28,565 nt of DNA from Chara braunii (GCA_003427395.1 BFEA01000003.1:3910819-3939383), one strand, 5' to 3'; positions 20,596-28,565 are shown, numbered from the stretch's first letter. Numbers and translations are program-made. Notes: generated from the sequence alone by a model not told the origin.

Positions 20596-21660
20596 CCATA
20601 CTAAAGGCGTACTCAGAGGTTAAGACCGGGTGGCAAAAGAAAGACCCTTCCGTTTAATTGTTTGCTTTTTAGGGTTTTTGTAGTCGGACGTTGGTCCTGG
20701 GCTGAGATTCGAGGTCCTAGTCCAGGACATCCCAAGCCCTAGGCTTTGCAGGGAAGGAATCTGTCCCCGTGCAGAGCCTATTTGCCTTGCCTACCGAGAT
20801 GCTCAGACCAAAGGTCGGAGGTCTCGCGGCGGCGGCACGGCTATGCCTTCAGCCGTGCAATGTCATGAGAGATTAAACCGTGACGACGCTTCGAGTCTGA
20901 CACGTGAGTGTCATAAGCGGTCTCCGGATCCACAATGGACTACTTGACTATGGACACTACATAGTACGCCATCATCGCGACTGCTTGCGTACGCTTGCGT
21001 TGCGAGTCGATATGAGTTAGGCTTGTGTCCGCACGGTTTTATACTAAGCCTCGCGCGCGATGCCTGTCCGGTTCCCGCATCGGAAAAGTTATGGGACGGC
21101 TACTGAGGGGCTAAAAGCGTTGTTGTGTTGTTTGTGATTGTGTTGTTTCGTACGTGTATGTATGGGTGTCCTTTTCTTTGTGTCTATAGAGTGGTGTGCG
21201 CGTGGTGTGTGACATGCGTCCTAGTCGACCGACGGCGGGCTGCGCTTGGGACCTTAGCCCCCCCCGAGATGTCGGTTCGCGTGCGGGTCCGATAGGCGTA
21301 TTACCGCGCGTACCGCCTATGCTACAGCGAATGAGAAACGCCCTCGGCTGGTCCACCTCTGCGATTGCAACTAATTAGCTTTCGTACTGTGGACTGGTAG
21401 CTCGGCGGGGATACGCCCACCGAAGGGAGGTGACAGCTCCCGTAAGGTGGAGGTAAGTTGTGCCTCGCGTAGGCCTTATCATGTCGTAGGGGCTTGCGAG
21501 AGGTATGGCTGGCGCACTCGGGTGGAGCAGCCTAAAGAAGCTCCATTTGTGTGTTCGTGACGAGGTTGGTCCAACTCCTGCGTGACACGGCCGAGAGGGT
21601 CCCGCGCTGCCACGTGCGGTGCCGGATCGACGCACTCGACAACAGTAATGCACACAATTA
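20596..21660. other. Unassigned flank right of the large LTR element
   Basis: This is GC-balanced DNA with no recognisable gene. Open frames on both strands (for example 21111-21356 minus, 21375-21653 minus) are short and show no family motif. A small palindromic stretch around GTCCTAGTCCAGGAC (20714-20728) is noted. Nothing on this side mirrors the left flank of the element. Confidence 0.5.
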
Positions 21661-21674
21661 TCCTACACTATGTA

Positions 21675-21925
21675 GACTTTATCCAAAATATCCAAAATAT
21701 CCAAAATTATCGAAAATTATATCCGAGAATTATATTTAAAATTATATTCAAAATTATATTCAAAATTATATTCAAATATATATTCAAAATTATATTCAAA
21801 ATTATATTCAAAATTATATTCAAAACTAACTATATTCAAAACTAACTACGTTCAAAACTAACTACGTTCAAAACTAACTATATTCAAAATTATATTCAAA
21901 TTTATATTCAAATTTATATTCAAAA
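21675..21925. repeat. AT-rich minisatellite, 12-bp and 16-bp units
   Basis: It opens with short ATCCAAAAT units. A tandem array of 12-bp AAAATTATATTC units follows, then four 16-bp AAAACTAACTA(T/C)(A/G)TTC units, then 12-bp units again. The shared ATTCAAAA core shows that the longer unit is a derivative. No coding interpretation is needed. Confidence 0.85.
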
Positions 21926-22054
21926 TTTTGCATTCTCCACGCACAGTCGTTCGACAATGATGGGACAATGATTGATGCAATTTAGCACACAAGCATGGGA
22001 TAATGAATGTAGACATTCTAGGCATTTCAGACAAATATATGGTGCGATGGGTTC

Positions 22055-22085
<31 letters not shown>

Positions 22086-22108
22086 GGTTTTTTTTTTTTT
22101 TTTTTTTT
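22055..22108. repeat. (GTT)n microsatellite followed by poly-T
   Basis: About ten GTT units run directly into a T-run of about 20. A second T-run lies at about 22156-22172. Frames with poly-Leu/Phe or poly-Lys/Asn across them are artefacts. Confidence 0.95.
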
Positions 22109-22639
22109 GCTTAAAGGGGGTACCTGCTAAAAGTGTCGTATCCTTCCTACCTCCTTTTTTTTTTTTTTTTTTGGCCAACGTTCTCTTTATCCGCAAAGGG
22201 TCCGGTGCTCAGGACAGGTTCGCAAGCTCAACTGAATGAACAGAGCCCTGTCCCTGTCCACATACATCTCGACCACAGCTAATACAAACCAACGACCTAA
22301 TTCCATTAGGACTTTCTTTTTTTTATTTTTACTTTTATTTTTCGGTGTGTTAGTGATACTGAATTAGTTAAAATCCCGCAGACGGTCAAAAAAAAAAATA
22401 AAAAAAATCTTATAGACACCGCGACCACGAATTCGGTGTGTGAGTGACATTTTGATGAGAGTTTTTAATGTTTTTTAATTTATTATTATTATTATCATTA
22501 TTATTATTTTGATATTTCTAAGGAGGTAGCTCGTGTTGTTACTTTATACAAATCTGATTTCGTTGATATTATTTTGACATGCTTCGAACTTGTGATCTGT
22601 TTTTTTTATAGCTGACATGGCCGGTGTGCTCCAATGCAA

Positions 22640-22840
22640 TGATAATTACAAATTTTACCCGCCGTTAATTACAAATTTAAGCCGCCGTTAATTACAAATT
22701 TCAGCCGCCGATAATTACAAATTTCAGCTGCCATTAATTACAAATTTTACCCGCCGTTAATTACAAATTTAAGCCGCCGTTAATTACAAATACCAGCTGC
22801 CGTTAATTACAAATTCCAGTCGCCGTTAATTACAAATAAA
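22640..22840. repeat. 23-bp minisatellite GCCGCCGTTAATTACAAATTT
   Basis: About nine units of 23 bp carry a constant TTAATTACAAAT and a variable linker (TTAAGCCGCCG, TTCAGCCGCCG, TTTACCCGCCG, ACCAGCTGCCG and others). The last unit continues into the left arm of the inverted repeat at 22821-22980, so array and palindrome appear to be one structure. Confidence 0.88.
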
Positions 22841-22980
22841 AAAATAGAAACGATAAAATGACCTCCAATGTGAACTATAAGGAATATTTGTGGGGGGCAG
22901 TACATAGTTTCAAAGATAGTTGGACAGGCGTAGAGGTCACTTTATCGTTTTTCTATTTATGAAAAATGTAATTAACGGCT
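22821..22980. repeat. Long inverted repeat (foldback-like)
   Basis: The left arm 22821-22865 (CGCCGTTAATTACAAAT...CGATAAAATGACCTC) is complementary, with a few mismatches and a small length difference, to the right arm 22933-22980 (GAGGTCACTTTATCG...GTAATTAACGGCT). The spacer is about 67 bp. The outer part of each arm is one copy of the 23-bp minisatellite core, giving one copy on the right against about nine on the left. This resembles a foldback or MITE-type element with an expanded subterminal repeat. No target-site duplication was found. Confidence 0.8.
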
Positions 22981-23253
22981 GAGGTGTCCTTGACACTGTA
23001 TCTAGACTGAATGTTGGCAGAAATACAGACTCAATGACCGTGCGTTCACCCGCCCCCCTCTCCCCCCCTCCTTGCCTGTAATTGATATATGTAGTATAGG
23101 CCAAGTGTTGTTCTTAATGTTTGTTACGTGGCCATCCATGCATGGTCTCTCTGGTAGCCGCCGCAGTGCCTTTTTTTTTTTTTTGGGATTCATATTATGT
23201 GTTCTACTGAACCTTCCGTGTTTGTTCGGTTTACCCTGTGATGATCCGCATCA

Positions 23254-23577
23254 TTATCCGTATTCGTGCCTGATGCCCTTTTGGCGGGAAGGCTGATCAA
23301 ACACCTGCTGCCCATTTTGGCGGGAAGGCTGATCAAACGCGTGCTGTCCATTTTGGCGGGAAGGCTGATCAAACACCTGCTGCCCATTTTGGCGGGGCTG
23401 ATCAAACACCTGCTGCCCATTTTGGCGGGAAGGTTGATCAAACACCGGCTGCCCATTTTGGCGGGAAGGCTGATCAAACACCTGCTGCCGGTTTTGGCGG
23501 GAAGGCTGATCAAACACCTGCTGCCCATCTTGACGGGAAGGCTGATCAAACACCCCTAGCCATTGTTCTCCACACAT
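23254..23577 (-). CDS. Possible repeat protein with FDQPSRQNGQQV 12-mers (weak)
   Basis: This minus-strand open frame of 107 codons starts at an ATG just outside the 36-bp array. It encodes about eight near-perfect 12-residue repeats, consensus FDQPSRQNGQQV, then a short tail GIRHEYG. The repeats are polar and Q/N-rich, like low-complexity linkers or disordered proteins. One unit lacks a single residue. Against coding, two other frames across the same array are also open and no promoter, intron or flanking coding sequence is recognised. Treat it as a by-product of the minisatellite unless transcripts are found. Confidence 0.2.
   Translation of the reverse strand: MCGEQWLGVFDQPSRQDGQQVFDQPSRQNRQQVFDQPSRQNGQPVFDQPSRQNGQQVFDQPRQNGQQVFDQPSRQNGQHAFDQPSRQNGQQVFDQPSRQKGIRHEYG
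23277..23556. repeat. 36-bp minisatellite, about 7-8 units
   Basis: Units read GGCGGGAAGGCTGATCAAAC followed by ACCTGCTGCCCATTTT, with substitutions. One unit near 23388-23420 is 33 bp through an in-frame three-base loss. The period is a multiple of three and several frames on both strands remain open. Confidence 0.92.
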
Positions 23578-23611
23578 TCTCGTTCCTTGCGTGGTAGGTT
23601 TTCTGTCCCCT

Positions 23612-23822
23612 CCTGTGCTTTTGGGGGGTAGAGGGGTGTGCTTTTGGGGGTTAAAGGGGTGTGGTTCTGGGGGGTATAGAGGGGTGTGCGTCTTCTTGGG
23701 GGTATAGAGGGGTGTGCTTCTTGGGGGTATAGAGAGGTGTGGGGTGTGCTTCTTGGGGGTATAGAGGGGTGTGCTTTTTGGGGGTATAGAGGGGTGTGCT
23801 TCTGGGGGTTAGAGGGGTGTGG
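23612..23822 (+). repeat. G-rich minisatellite, about 27-bp units
   Basis: About eight units of the type CTTCTTGGGGGTATAGAGGGGTGTG vary between roughly 23 and 31 bp. Each unit has a run of five or six G and a run of four G on the plus strand, so the array has strong G-quadruplex potential. Confidence 0.88.
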
Positions 23823-24050
23823 CGATCCTTTCGGCTCAACCGCACAAAATTGCAGATATGCCCTTGGAGTTTAGGACAACCTAACACTTGCCCATTTTCG
23901 TACACGGGCCCTTCAACACCTTTAAAGGCGTGGGTATGCCCCCATACCTCTGCCACCCTCCCTCTCTTTTTTTTCCTTTCCTTTTTACAATTAGACTCTG
24001 TTCATTTAATTACACATGCAAACTAATACCTCCCTTTCTTCTTCTTCTCT

Positions 24051-25220
24051 TCTTCAAAGCCTTAGCACGCTTTCCTAAGGCCACCAGCGTTCTCAGAGAG
24101 CCTTGGATTAGGCTGCTCAAGAACCTGGTACTGTGGAGGGACAGCGTGAGGCCGATTTCCGGGAAGGGGTAGCTGCGTGGAATTGGTGACGTATATACGG
24201 GTATTATTTCAGCCTGTGAAGCGTAAGGTAGAAATTCAAATCGTAATAGTAGAAATTCCGTGTGAGGTAGTGACTGATGTTTATTTACTAGGATATCAGC
24301 TTCTGTAAATTATTTCTCTCCTACCCTAGGAATTCCGTGGCACTGCCACTGTATCCCCGACACGGTATTACCGGACTACCCGTCCGGTCTCGGAATATTT
24401 TTTGGGAATTCCTGTAAATTAAATTTGTTTTTTTTATAGGAATTACGTGGCGAGGCCACGTTAGCCCGTTGCCAGTAAGGCAACCCTGGTACGGTACTAC
24501 CGGAATTTTCGCTTATTCCCAAAGGGCGGGAAAGGCTGATGTCGGAATTTGAAATTGTACAGGTCACAGTGCGACGGATTTTGAAAGTACAGGTCACGCA
24601 CGTACGCACGTGTAACTGACTGGACCGAGGTGCCACGTACCGGGTGAGTAGGCCGGATCCACGACAAACAGAGTAATCCAATGAGGAATTAGTACGGCGG
24701 AGATAGCTGGCCAATGGGAGTTCGTAACTTAGTTAAGGAGAGTTAGAAGAGGAGAGTTGATCGTTCGAAAGGCTGGTGACGGAAAAGAGTCATTGGTCAT
24801 CATATGGTACCCCGACACACGAACATGCGGGGAAAGCTGGCTGCAGGCTTAGTCGTCGCGCCAAAAATTCATACGTAACGGGCAATAAAACGTTCGTTGT
24901 AACGTCTATGTGGCAGTCCAGCCGTAGCTGTAGTAGCGCGTGGAAGTGCCCGCCAGGGGCGGAAGTGCCGTGTTGACGTAGCGTCTCACTTGGCGATCAA
25001 TATTTAGGAGGGCAAGGCCTGATCGGCCCTCAGTTCTCAGAAGGAAGGTATGATCGGTGGGCCGCAAGACTAGGGTGAGTGGATAGCGCCCTAAGGATGA
25101 TCGGAGCGCAACCGATCGAAACGCGTCGGGGAATGTGCGTGTGTGTTGAGATGAGTATGCGCTGTTATGTATTGATGATCATTTGAAGCGTGTGCGAAAG
25201 GCAGTTGGCTGCTGTTTTCA
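24051..25220 (+). repeat. Left 1.17-kb direct repeat (putative LTR)
   Basis: It begins TCTTCAAAGCCTTAGCACGC and ends near GCTGTTTTCA. Relative to the right copy it has scattered substitutions and an extra 19 bp near 24950-24970, a duplication ending GGAAGTGCC. It carries CCAAT motifs (for example 24710-24714), CACGT-rich sequence near 24597-24612 and a TATA-like ATATTTAGG near 25000. An internal diverged duplication (24328-24395 and 24438-24515) shares TAGGAATT(C/A)CGTGGC, a short palindrome and a CACGGTATTACCGG/TACGGTACTACCGG block. Confidence 0.85.
24600..25045 (+). promoter_or_regulatory. Candidate promoter inside the 1.15-kb repeats (left copy)
   Basis: In order there are GCACGTACGCACGTG (a G-box-type CACGTG), two CCAAT motifs on the plus strand (about 24678 and 24710), and AATATTTAGGAG, a TATA-like element at about 24999-25010. 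A possible initiator CTCAGTTCTCAG follows about 20-30 bp downstream. The same order is kept in the right copy (about 27350-27775). This fits a U3 promoter transcribing rightward into the gag remnant. The motifs are short, so the call is tentative. Confidence 0.35.
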
Positions 25221-25440
25221 CTATTCTGTGTAGCATGGTAACCGGATGAGAGGAGATACTCACACTGGTGGCTGTGTCGACGACTCGTTGGCTGAGCAAA
25301 GTATTTCACGATAGTTCTTTCAAGCAAAGCTGCAGACAACGGCGAGACTGTTCTGAGCAAGGTTGTAGGCAACGGCGAGACAAGGGTTATAGCAAGATAG
25401 TTGTGCCAAGGCCTTCTTGGCGATTTCGAGCGGTGACAGC

Positions 25441-25853
25441 ATGGCGTCGTAGGGCAATGCAGGGACCGGAGCTGGCGGGGCAAGTAGCTCGATCATGTGC
25501 TACAATTGCAACCAGGCGGGCCACATAGCGAGAGACTGCCTAGTGGGGAAGGGACAACTTGAAGGCAACTTCACCAACAATGCGAAGTATTCGCAGTCAA
25601 GAAGGAGAATGAAGATAGCATAAACCGAGTGGTGAGATGGGCAGATTACAACATGCCAAAGGAAATGGAGAAGGAGGAAAACAACAAGGCAGAGGAGGAG
25701 AGAAGAAGGTTAGAAGTGGATCGCAGAAAGCAGCAAATGGAAGAGGAGAAGCGGGACGAGAAGATTCGAAGGATGATGCTGGAAGAGTTCGATCGAAGAG
25801 ATAGGAAAATTGAAGAGGCGGAACTGAGAACGATTGCCGCAGTATCAAGCTAG
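25441..25853 (+). pseudogene. gag: Broken gag-like frame: zinc knuckle then charged coiled coil
   Basis: The frame starts at ATG 25441 but has TAG as its fourth codon. It then continues as GNAGTGAGGASSSIM into the CCHC knuckle CYNCNQAGHIARDC (25498-25539). This frame stops near 25622. A second frame, joined by an apparent one-base frame change near 25588-25592, continues through NEDSINRVVRWADYN into a K/E/R-rich helix predicted to form a coiled coil (about 25656-25830), then stops at 25853. A knuckle near the N-terminus followed by a coiled coil is unlike usual Gag order. It resembles Gag-like proteins I recall from Chara gene models, which is unverified. A non-retroviral zinc-knuckle gene fragment is the alternative. 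Confidence 0.6.
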
Positions 25854-25857
25854 GTTA

Positions 25858-26215
25858 CCAACGGTCCGGGGGCCGGTCATCTCCCCCGGACGTCTCCCCC
25901 ATACGTCCGGTACCCCCGTCGTCCGGTAAAAAAAAATTTTTTTTCGTAAAAAATATATATATATATATTTTTTCGGTTTTCGATTTTTAACTCATGATTG
26001 ACTGCGAATTTGAACATGACTCCAAGGCAAACGTTGCTTGTATTGTTATGTTACATAACATATAGTGTTTTCAGATTTTTCTGAGAACTCTTGTTTTTTT
26101 TTTTTTTTTTTTGCGCTAGGTCGGACAACCCCTGTCCGGTCGGACGTACGACCAGACGTCCGGTCGGACATCCCGGACGGTCAGGGGGGTCCCAGACGTC
26201 CGATCCAACAACCTA
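25858..26215. repeat. Cluster of CGTCCGG / CCGGACG motifs either side of the A/T-rich segment
   Basis: The motifs GTCCGG, CCGGAC and (A)CGTCCGG occur about ten times in 25865-25926 and 26120-26205 in both orientations. The two GC-rich blocks can therefore pair with each other. This could be a low-complexity coding linker interrupted by an intron, or a small inverted-repeat insertion. Confidence 0.5.
25926..26119 (+). other. Candidate spliceosomal intron, 194 bp
   Basis: It starts CCG|GTAAAA, is very A/T-rich, and ends in a T-run of about 22 followed by GCGCTAG|GTCGG, a classic polypyrimidine tract and 3' splice site. A possible branch sequence such as CTGAGAA lies upstream of the T-run. Flanking DNA on both sides is GC-rich with CGTCCGG motifs. 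If real, it separates the coiled-coil fragment from the C-terminal frame at 26268. The A- and T-runs could instead be simple sequence. Confidence 0.4.
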
Positions 26216-26267
26216 GGTATCAAGGGATCTACGGAACTTCTAAGCGGAGATAAGAACAGAAATCTAG

Positions 26268-26765
26268 ATGACGTTAGGTATAAACTCCAAGACCCCGAAA
26301 CGGGATAGAGAGGCGTTCGTGAACAGACTCGACACATACCTTACGGAGGAAGAAGTCTTGACGGATGATGGATCGAAAGTACCACCGAAGAAAGCAAGAG
26401 GGAAGCGTACAACGAAGAGTTACGCAACATCGGATGACAGGGATGAAGAAGCACGAGTTATGTCAAGAGCGGATTACGAGAAGAGCTTGAGACGGAAGAC
26501 CAGCACGCCGATGAAGAACTGCTCCGTAGGGAAAGAGAACCCAACATCGTGCAGTAAAGGGAGCATGGTGGATAACATCCTGGATACCAGGTCCAGGTTG
26601 ATGGGGAAGGAATGGCGAGAAGTGAAGAAGCTTTGCGAGGCGAGAGATATCACCCAGATCTCTAAAGAGCAAGGTGTATGTGAGCTTCTCAACAGAGCAG
26701 CACGGGGCAAAGACGTCGAGCTTTTGGACGAGAGTTGGGAGCGTGGAGACATTCAGGATCAATGA
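26268..26765 (+). CDS. Charged hypothetical protein, probable C-terminal part of the gag-like gene
   Basis: A 165-codon open frame begins MTLGINSKTPKRDREAFVNR and ends ESWERGDIQDQ. It is rich in K, R, D and E. It has a basic stretch (KVPPKKARGKRTTKS, about residues 38-52) and helical segments near the C-terminus (EWREVKKLCEARDI, VCELLNRAARGKDVELLDES). No known domain is recognised. The stop falls about 36 bp before the right direct repeat, as expected for the last coding part of the internal region. The start is uncertain: the frame may continue an upstream exon across the intron candidate at 25926-26119. The longest frame on the opposite strand (26894-26463) looks like a shadow. Confidence 0.45.
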   Translation: MTLGINSKTPKRDREAFVNRLDTYLTEEEVLTDDGSKVPPKKARGKRTTKSYATSDDRDEEARVMSRADYEKSLRRKTSTPMKNCSVGKENPTSCSKGSMVDNILDTRSRLMGKEWREVKKLCEARDITQISKEQGVCELLNRAARGKDVELLDESWERGDIQDQ

Positions 26766-26800
26766 CGGTTTCGCCGGGGGTATCCCCTCGGAGTTCTTCT

Positions 26801-27952
26801 TCTTCAAAGCCTTAGCACGCTTTGCTAAGGCCACTAGCGTTCTCAGAGAGCCTTGGATTAGGCTGCTCGAGAACCTGGTACTGTGGAGGGACAACGTGAG
26901 GCCGATTTCTGGGAAGGGATAGCTGCGTGGAATTGGTGCCGTATATACGGGTATTATTTCAGCCTGTGAAGCGTAAGGTAGAAATTCAAATCGTAATAGT
27001 AGAAATTCCGTGTGAGGTAGTGACTGATGTTTATTTACTAGGATATCAGCTTCTGTAAATTATTTCTCTCCTGCCCTAGGAATTCCGTGGCACTGCCACG
27101 GTATCCCTAGCACGGTATTACCGGACTACCCGTACGGTCGTATAATATTTTTTGGGAGTTCCTGTAAATTAAATTCGTTTTTGTTCTAGGAATTACATGG
27201 CGAGGCCACGTCACCCCGTTGCCAGTAAGGCAGCCCTGGTACGGTACTACCGGAATTTCCGCTTATTCCCAAAGGGCGGGAAAGGCTGATGTCGGAATTT
27301 GAAATTGTACAGGTCACAGTGCGACGGATTTTGAAAGTACAGGTTATGCACGTACGCACGTGTAACTGACTGGACCGAGGTGCCACGTACCGGGTGAGTA
27401 GGCAGGATCCGCGACGCACAAAGTAATCCAATGAGGAATTAGTACGGCCGAGATAGCTGGCCAATGGGAGTTCGTAACTTAGTTAAGGAGAGTTCGAAGA
27501 GGAGAGTTGATCGTTCGAAAGGCTGGTGACGGAAAAGAGTCGTTTGTCATCATATGGTACCCCGACACGTGAACATGCGGGGAAAGCTGGCTGCAGGCTT
27601 AGTCGTCGCGCCGAAAATTCATACGTAACGGGCAATAGAATGTTCGTCGTAACGTCTATGTGGCAGTCCAGCCGTAGCCGTAGTAGCGCGTGGAAGTGTC
27701 GTGTTGACGCAGCATCTCACTTGGCGATCAGTATTTAGGAGGGGCAAGGCCTGATCGGCCCTCAGTTCTCAGAAGTAAGGTATGATCGGTGGGCCGCAAG
27801 GCTAGGGTGAGTGGATAGCCCCCTGAGGATGATCGGAGCGCAACCGATCGAAACACGTCAAGGAATGTGCGCGTGTGCTGGGATGAGTATGCGCTGTTAT
27901 GTATTGATGATCATTTGAAGTGTGTGCGAAAGCTTGTTGGCCCCTGTTTCCA
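26801..27952 (+). repeat. Right 1.15-kb direct repeat (putative LTR)
   Basis: It is the partner of 24051-25220. It starts TCTTCAAAGCCTTAGCACGC; here the opening can fold as GCCTTAGC...GCTAAGGC, a perfect 8-bp stem that is one base shorter in the left copy. It ends near CCCCTGTTTCCA and is followed directly by CTT repeats. Confidence 0.85.
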
Positions 27953-27976
27953 TTCTTCTTCTTCTTCTTCTTCTTC
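27953..27976. repeat. (CTT)n microsatellite
   Basis: About eight TTC/CTT units immediately follow the right direct repeat, then T-rich sequence to about 28010. Similar CTT-rich sequence precedes the left direct repeat at 24036-24056. Confidence 0.9.
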
Positions 27977-28071
27977 TCTTTCTTTTTTTTTGCTTCTTCT
28001 TGATTCTCAAATACGTCTGTCCGTCACGGTGTATCTTTCTATGTTCTTGTGGAAGATTCTTCTCATTTTGC

Positions 28072-28160
28072 ACCGTGGCAGGTTGCTCAGTTGATGCACA
28101 CATGAAACTGATGAATTGCAGACGTGAGTTTGAATCCAGTGGCGACCACAATAAAAAAAT
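28072..28160 (+). other. tRNA-related sequence, possible SINE head or decayed tRNA
   Basis: TTGCTCAGTTGA (28083-28094) resembles a Pol III A box and GAGTTTGAATCC (28126-28137) a B box, with tRNA-like spacing of about 43 nt. The sequence ends GGCGACCACA and is followed by an A-rich run (AATAAAAAAATAG). Acceptor and T stems do not pair properly, so it is not a functional tRNA. A tRNA-derived SINE fragment is the best guess. Confidence 0.3.
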
Positions 28161-28207
28161 AGTTCTAATTTACAAAGCATCCAACGGTGTGCTGATGCCT
28201 TGGCCGA

Positions 28208-28522
28208 TGTGAGGGGGAGGAGGAGGTCTGAAGACGATGTGCGAGGGGGAAGAGTACATCGTGCAAGGGGGGGGAAGAGGTTGCGCAAGGGGGAGGAAGA
28301 GGTCGCACAAGGGGGAGGAGGAGGAGGTCCGAGGAGGGGGAGGAGTGGGTCGTGCAAGTGGGAGGAGGAAATCGTGGGAGGCGCAGGAGCAGGTCGCACG
28401 ATGGGGAAGAGAGGTTGCACCGGTGGGTGGAGGAGGTCATGCTAGGGGGAGGAGTTCATGCGAGCGAGAGAAGGGGACCACGAGGGAGGACGAGGAGGAG
28501 GTGAGTTCGCACAAGAAGGAGG
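28208..28522 (+). repeat. GA-rich irregular repeat
   Basis: GGGGGAGGAGGAGGTC-type sequence recurs with linkers such as GTCG(C/T)(G/A)CAAG. The plus strand is almost free of T apart from the GTC/GTG linkers. Poly-Pro/Ser or Gly/Arg frames here are low-complexity artefacts. Confidence 0.85.

Positions 28523-28524
<2 letters not shown>

Positions 28525-28565
<41 letters not shown>
28525..28565. repeat. (GT)n microsatellite at window end
   Basis: Perfect GT dinucleotides (about 20 units) run to the last base of the window and so are truncated by it. Confidence 0.97.

Larger units (their letters stand above)
24051..27952 (+). mobile_element. Second, smaller LTR-like retroelement with broken gag
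   Basis: Two direct repeats of about 1.15 kb (24051-25220 and 26801-27952), similar over nearly their whole length, flank a 1.6-kb internal region. That region holds plus-strand Gag remnants (zinc knuckle, coiled coil, charged C-terminal frame). This matches the plan of a short non-autonomous LTR element. The right end of both repeats can be placed at a CA (25220, 27952). The left end lies in a CTT-rich stretch and shows no TG, so LTR status is probable and not proven. CTT sequence lies on both sides of the unit, so a target duplication cannot be judged. No pol motif is present. Confidence 0.6.

Noticed and set aside
21858-22196. 112-codon minus-strand frame rich in Lys and Asn
   Set aside because: It is the translation of poly-T, (GTT)n and the AT-rich minisatellite.
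22560-22620. GCTTCGAAC-type sequence as a tRNA B box
   Set aside because: No A box at suitable spacing on either strand and no cloverleaf pairing.
25218-25255. Primer binding site after the left 1.15-kb repeat (TGGTAACCGG)
   Set aside because: It starts with TGG but I cannot match it to a tRNA 3' end, and it lies about 16 bases from the repeat end.
28007-28445. Proline/serine- and glycine/arginine-rich frames at the right end
   Set aside because: They are produced by the GA-rich repeat, open on both strands, with no complexity beyond it.

Overview
The window looks like repeat-dominated nuclear DNA of a plant-lineage eukaryote. No intact conventional protein-coding gene can be recognised. 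The evidence is long microsatellites and homopolymers, an assembly gap, a GT...AG intron candidate, and a very large LTR retroelement whose primer binding site matches the 3' end of plant tRNA-Asp. The zinc-knuckle plus charged coiled-coil Gag fragments remind me of predicted proteins of the charophyte alga Chara. That assignment is an unverified inference from memory.

Layout. Positions 1-4370 are low-complexity pyrimidine tracts followed by GC-rich DNA with only unsupported open frames. Positions 4489-6000 hold two adjacent families of structured repeats. The first is about ten copies of a conserved core (CATAAGATTGGATG and relatives). In most copies the core is flanked by about 6-9 nt arms that differ between copies yet stay complementary, largely or fully in eight and only partly in two. 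The second is about four copies of a larger hairpin unit around CTGCCGA. This is the most interesting feature of the window and is not explained by any gene.

Positions 6674-20595 are one minus-strand LTR element of about 13.9 kb. It has LTRs of about 4.2 kb (the right one carries a 566-base N gap), a tRNA-Asp-type PBS, a long non-coding leader of about 2.8 kb, and a decayed gag with a CCHC knuckle. No protease, reverse transcriptase, RNase H or integrase is visible, so it is a LARD/TR-GAG-like non-autonomous element. The LTRs are themselves built of tandem arrays: 88-bp CCAAT-containing units, (TC)n, (AAT)n, 101-bp units and about 30-bp units. No target-site duplication is seen.

Positions 20596-24050 are unassigned DNA followed by a chain of minisatellites with 12/16-, 23-, 36- and about 27-bp units. 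One array abuts a long inverted repeat. Positions 24051-27952 look like a second, smaller retroelement-like unit. It has two direct repeats of about 1.15 kb, each with promoter-like motifs, flanking a broken plus-strand gag and an intron-like segment. The last 600 bases hold a CTT tract, a tRNA-related sequence, a GA-rich tract and a terminal (GT)n. The two retroelements are independent insertions, and nothing in the window forms an operon or pathway.
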